This document shows positions 5,102 to 5,372 of a stretch of 5,372 bases of DNA, one piece after another. The number at the start of each line of letters is the position of its first letter. Position 1 is the first letter of the stretch. Position numbers and translations under genes: made by a program. The stretch lies in NCBI GenBank assembly GCA_030841195.1, contig JAVEDA010000090.1, forward strand, positions 1 to 5,372, read 5' to 3'. The notes beneath the pieces were generated by a model. It was not told where the DNA came from and did not search any database. It saw only the letters and a list, made by a program, of their open reading frames with translations. This stretch comes from Actinomycetota bacterium. Lineage in GTDB: Bacteria > Actinomycetota > Actinomycetes > JACCUZ01.

Positions 5102-5344
5102 TAAGTGGTCGAGGCCGGGCTCGGTGTAGCGCTCATCGCCGAAGCACTCACGACCGGGCGACCTCAGATACAGACAGCGCGGCTGAGCGGGTCACAGACT
5201 GTCTGGACGATCAGCGCAGTCGCCAGCGCTCCCGAACCGAGCAACCCCGCGGCACGGGAGCTGTGGCGGCTCATCACGAGCAACTCGGTCCGAGCTTCGA
5301 CTGCTCAGACCGTGCGGCCGGCGAAGGCAGCGATCCGGGAGTAG
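5102..5344 (+). pseudogene. LysR-family regulator, C-terminal fragment only
   Basis: The reading frame opens directly after a TAA (5102-5104) with VEAGLGVALIAEALTTGR, the hallmark segment late in the effector-binding domain of LysR-type regulators, where GLGVALIPE is typical. It continues with TISAVASAPEPSNPAARELW and RLITSNS, the usual end of that domain. About 230 upstream residues, including the whole helix-turn-helix, are absent, and the preceding 75 bases show no LysR-like frame. The fragment therefore cannot bind DNA as a normal LysR protein. The last 20 or so codons (from SVRAST) look less family-like and overlap a minus-strand coding-like frame, so the original stop may also be lost. 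The GTG at 5105 has no ribosome binding site and is unlikely to be used. Confidence 0.72.
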
Positions 5345-5372
5345 GCGTCGGCGTCGTCCGGCGCCCGCCTCT
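5305..5372 (-). CDS. Possible 3' end of an unidentified gene
   Basis: Entering from the right edge, one minus-strand frame reads RRAPDDADAYSRIAAFAGRT followed by V and a TGA at 5305-5307. The amino-acid mix is protein-like, and no stop interrupts it within the 21 visible codons. It would be convergent with the LysR fragment and overlap its last 40 bases. This is too short to identify a family. Confidence 0.4.
   Translation of the reverse strand, partial: RRAPDDADAYSRIAAFAGRTV

Noticed and set aside
3707..5129. Plus-strand frames across the oxidoreductase and DUF1275 region (3707-4234, 4320-5129)
   Set aside because: They are antisense to the GxGxxG oxidoreductase and the DUF1275 remnant, with no domain-like content.
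1..5372. CRISPR array, tRNA, rRNA, insertion sequence or toxin-antitoxin pair
   Set aside because: No regularly spaced repeats, cloverleaf-like arms, transposase motifs or paired small genes were seen on either strand.

Overview
The window looks like chromosomal DNA from a high-GC Gram-positive bacterium (Actinomycetota). By eye roughly two thirds of the bases are G or C. Codon third positions are mostly G/C, GTG starts are used, and every recognisable protein belongs to a family common in soil actinobacteria. The genus cannot be told from this sequence.

Layout, left to right. (1) Positions 1-736, minus strand: a two-gene unit made of a YCII/DGPF-family protein and, overlapping it by four bases, the N-terminal part of an ECF sigma factor of the ECF42 type (cut by the window edge). 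The intergenic region upstream holds two similar promoter-like elements that resemble the published ECF42 promoter. (2) Positions 1014-2018, minus strand: a complete serine beta-lactamase-like hydrolase. (3) Positions 2098-2679, plus strand: a DinB/DUF664 protein, divergent from the hydrolase. Both genes of this pair have a TAnnnT box 6-7 bases before a GTG start and no well-placed Shine-Dalgarno, so both look leaderless. (4) Positions 2772-3371, plus strand: a RibD C-terminal/dihydrofolate-reductase-like protein. (5) Positions 3372-3667: about 300 bases without an intact gene, holding what look like gene remnants and a convergent hairpin. (6) Positions 3668-4504, minus strand: an intact NAD(P)-dependent beta-hydroxyacid-dehydrogenase-like oxidoreductase. 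(7) Positions 4551-5026, minus strand: a DUF1275 (YoaK-type) membrane protein gene broken by a frameshift and apparently an internal deletion. (8) Positions 5102-5344, plus strand: the C-terminal end of a LysR-type regulator without its N-terminus. The last bases probably hold the 3' end of another minus-strand gene.

How the genes relate. The sigma factor and DGPF protein form a known genomic pairing and probably share one transcript. The hydrolase, DinB protein and RibD-like protein are single-gene units of unknown physiological role. The right third reads as a decayed regulator/membrane-protein/oxidoreductase locus, in which only the oxidoreductase stays intact.

I do not see a new defence, mobile or biosynthetic system. 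There is no CRISPR array, tRNA, rRNA or transposase. The most informative points are the paired leaderless promoters, the two ECF42-like promoter elements, and the cluster of degraded genes at 3372-3658 and 4551-5344.
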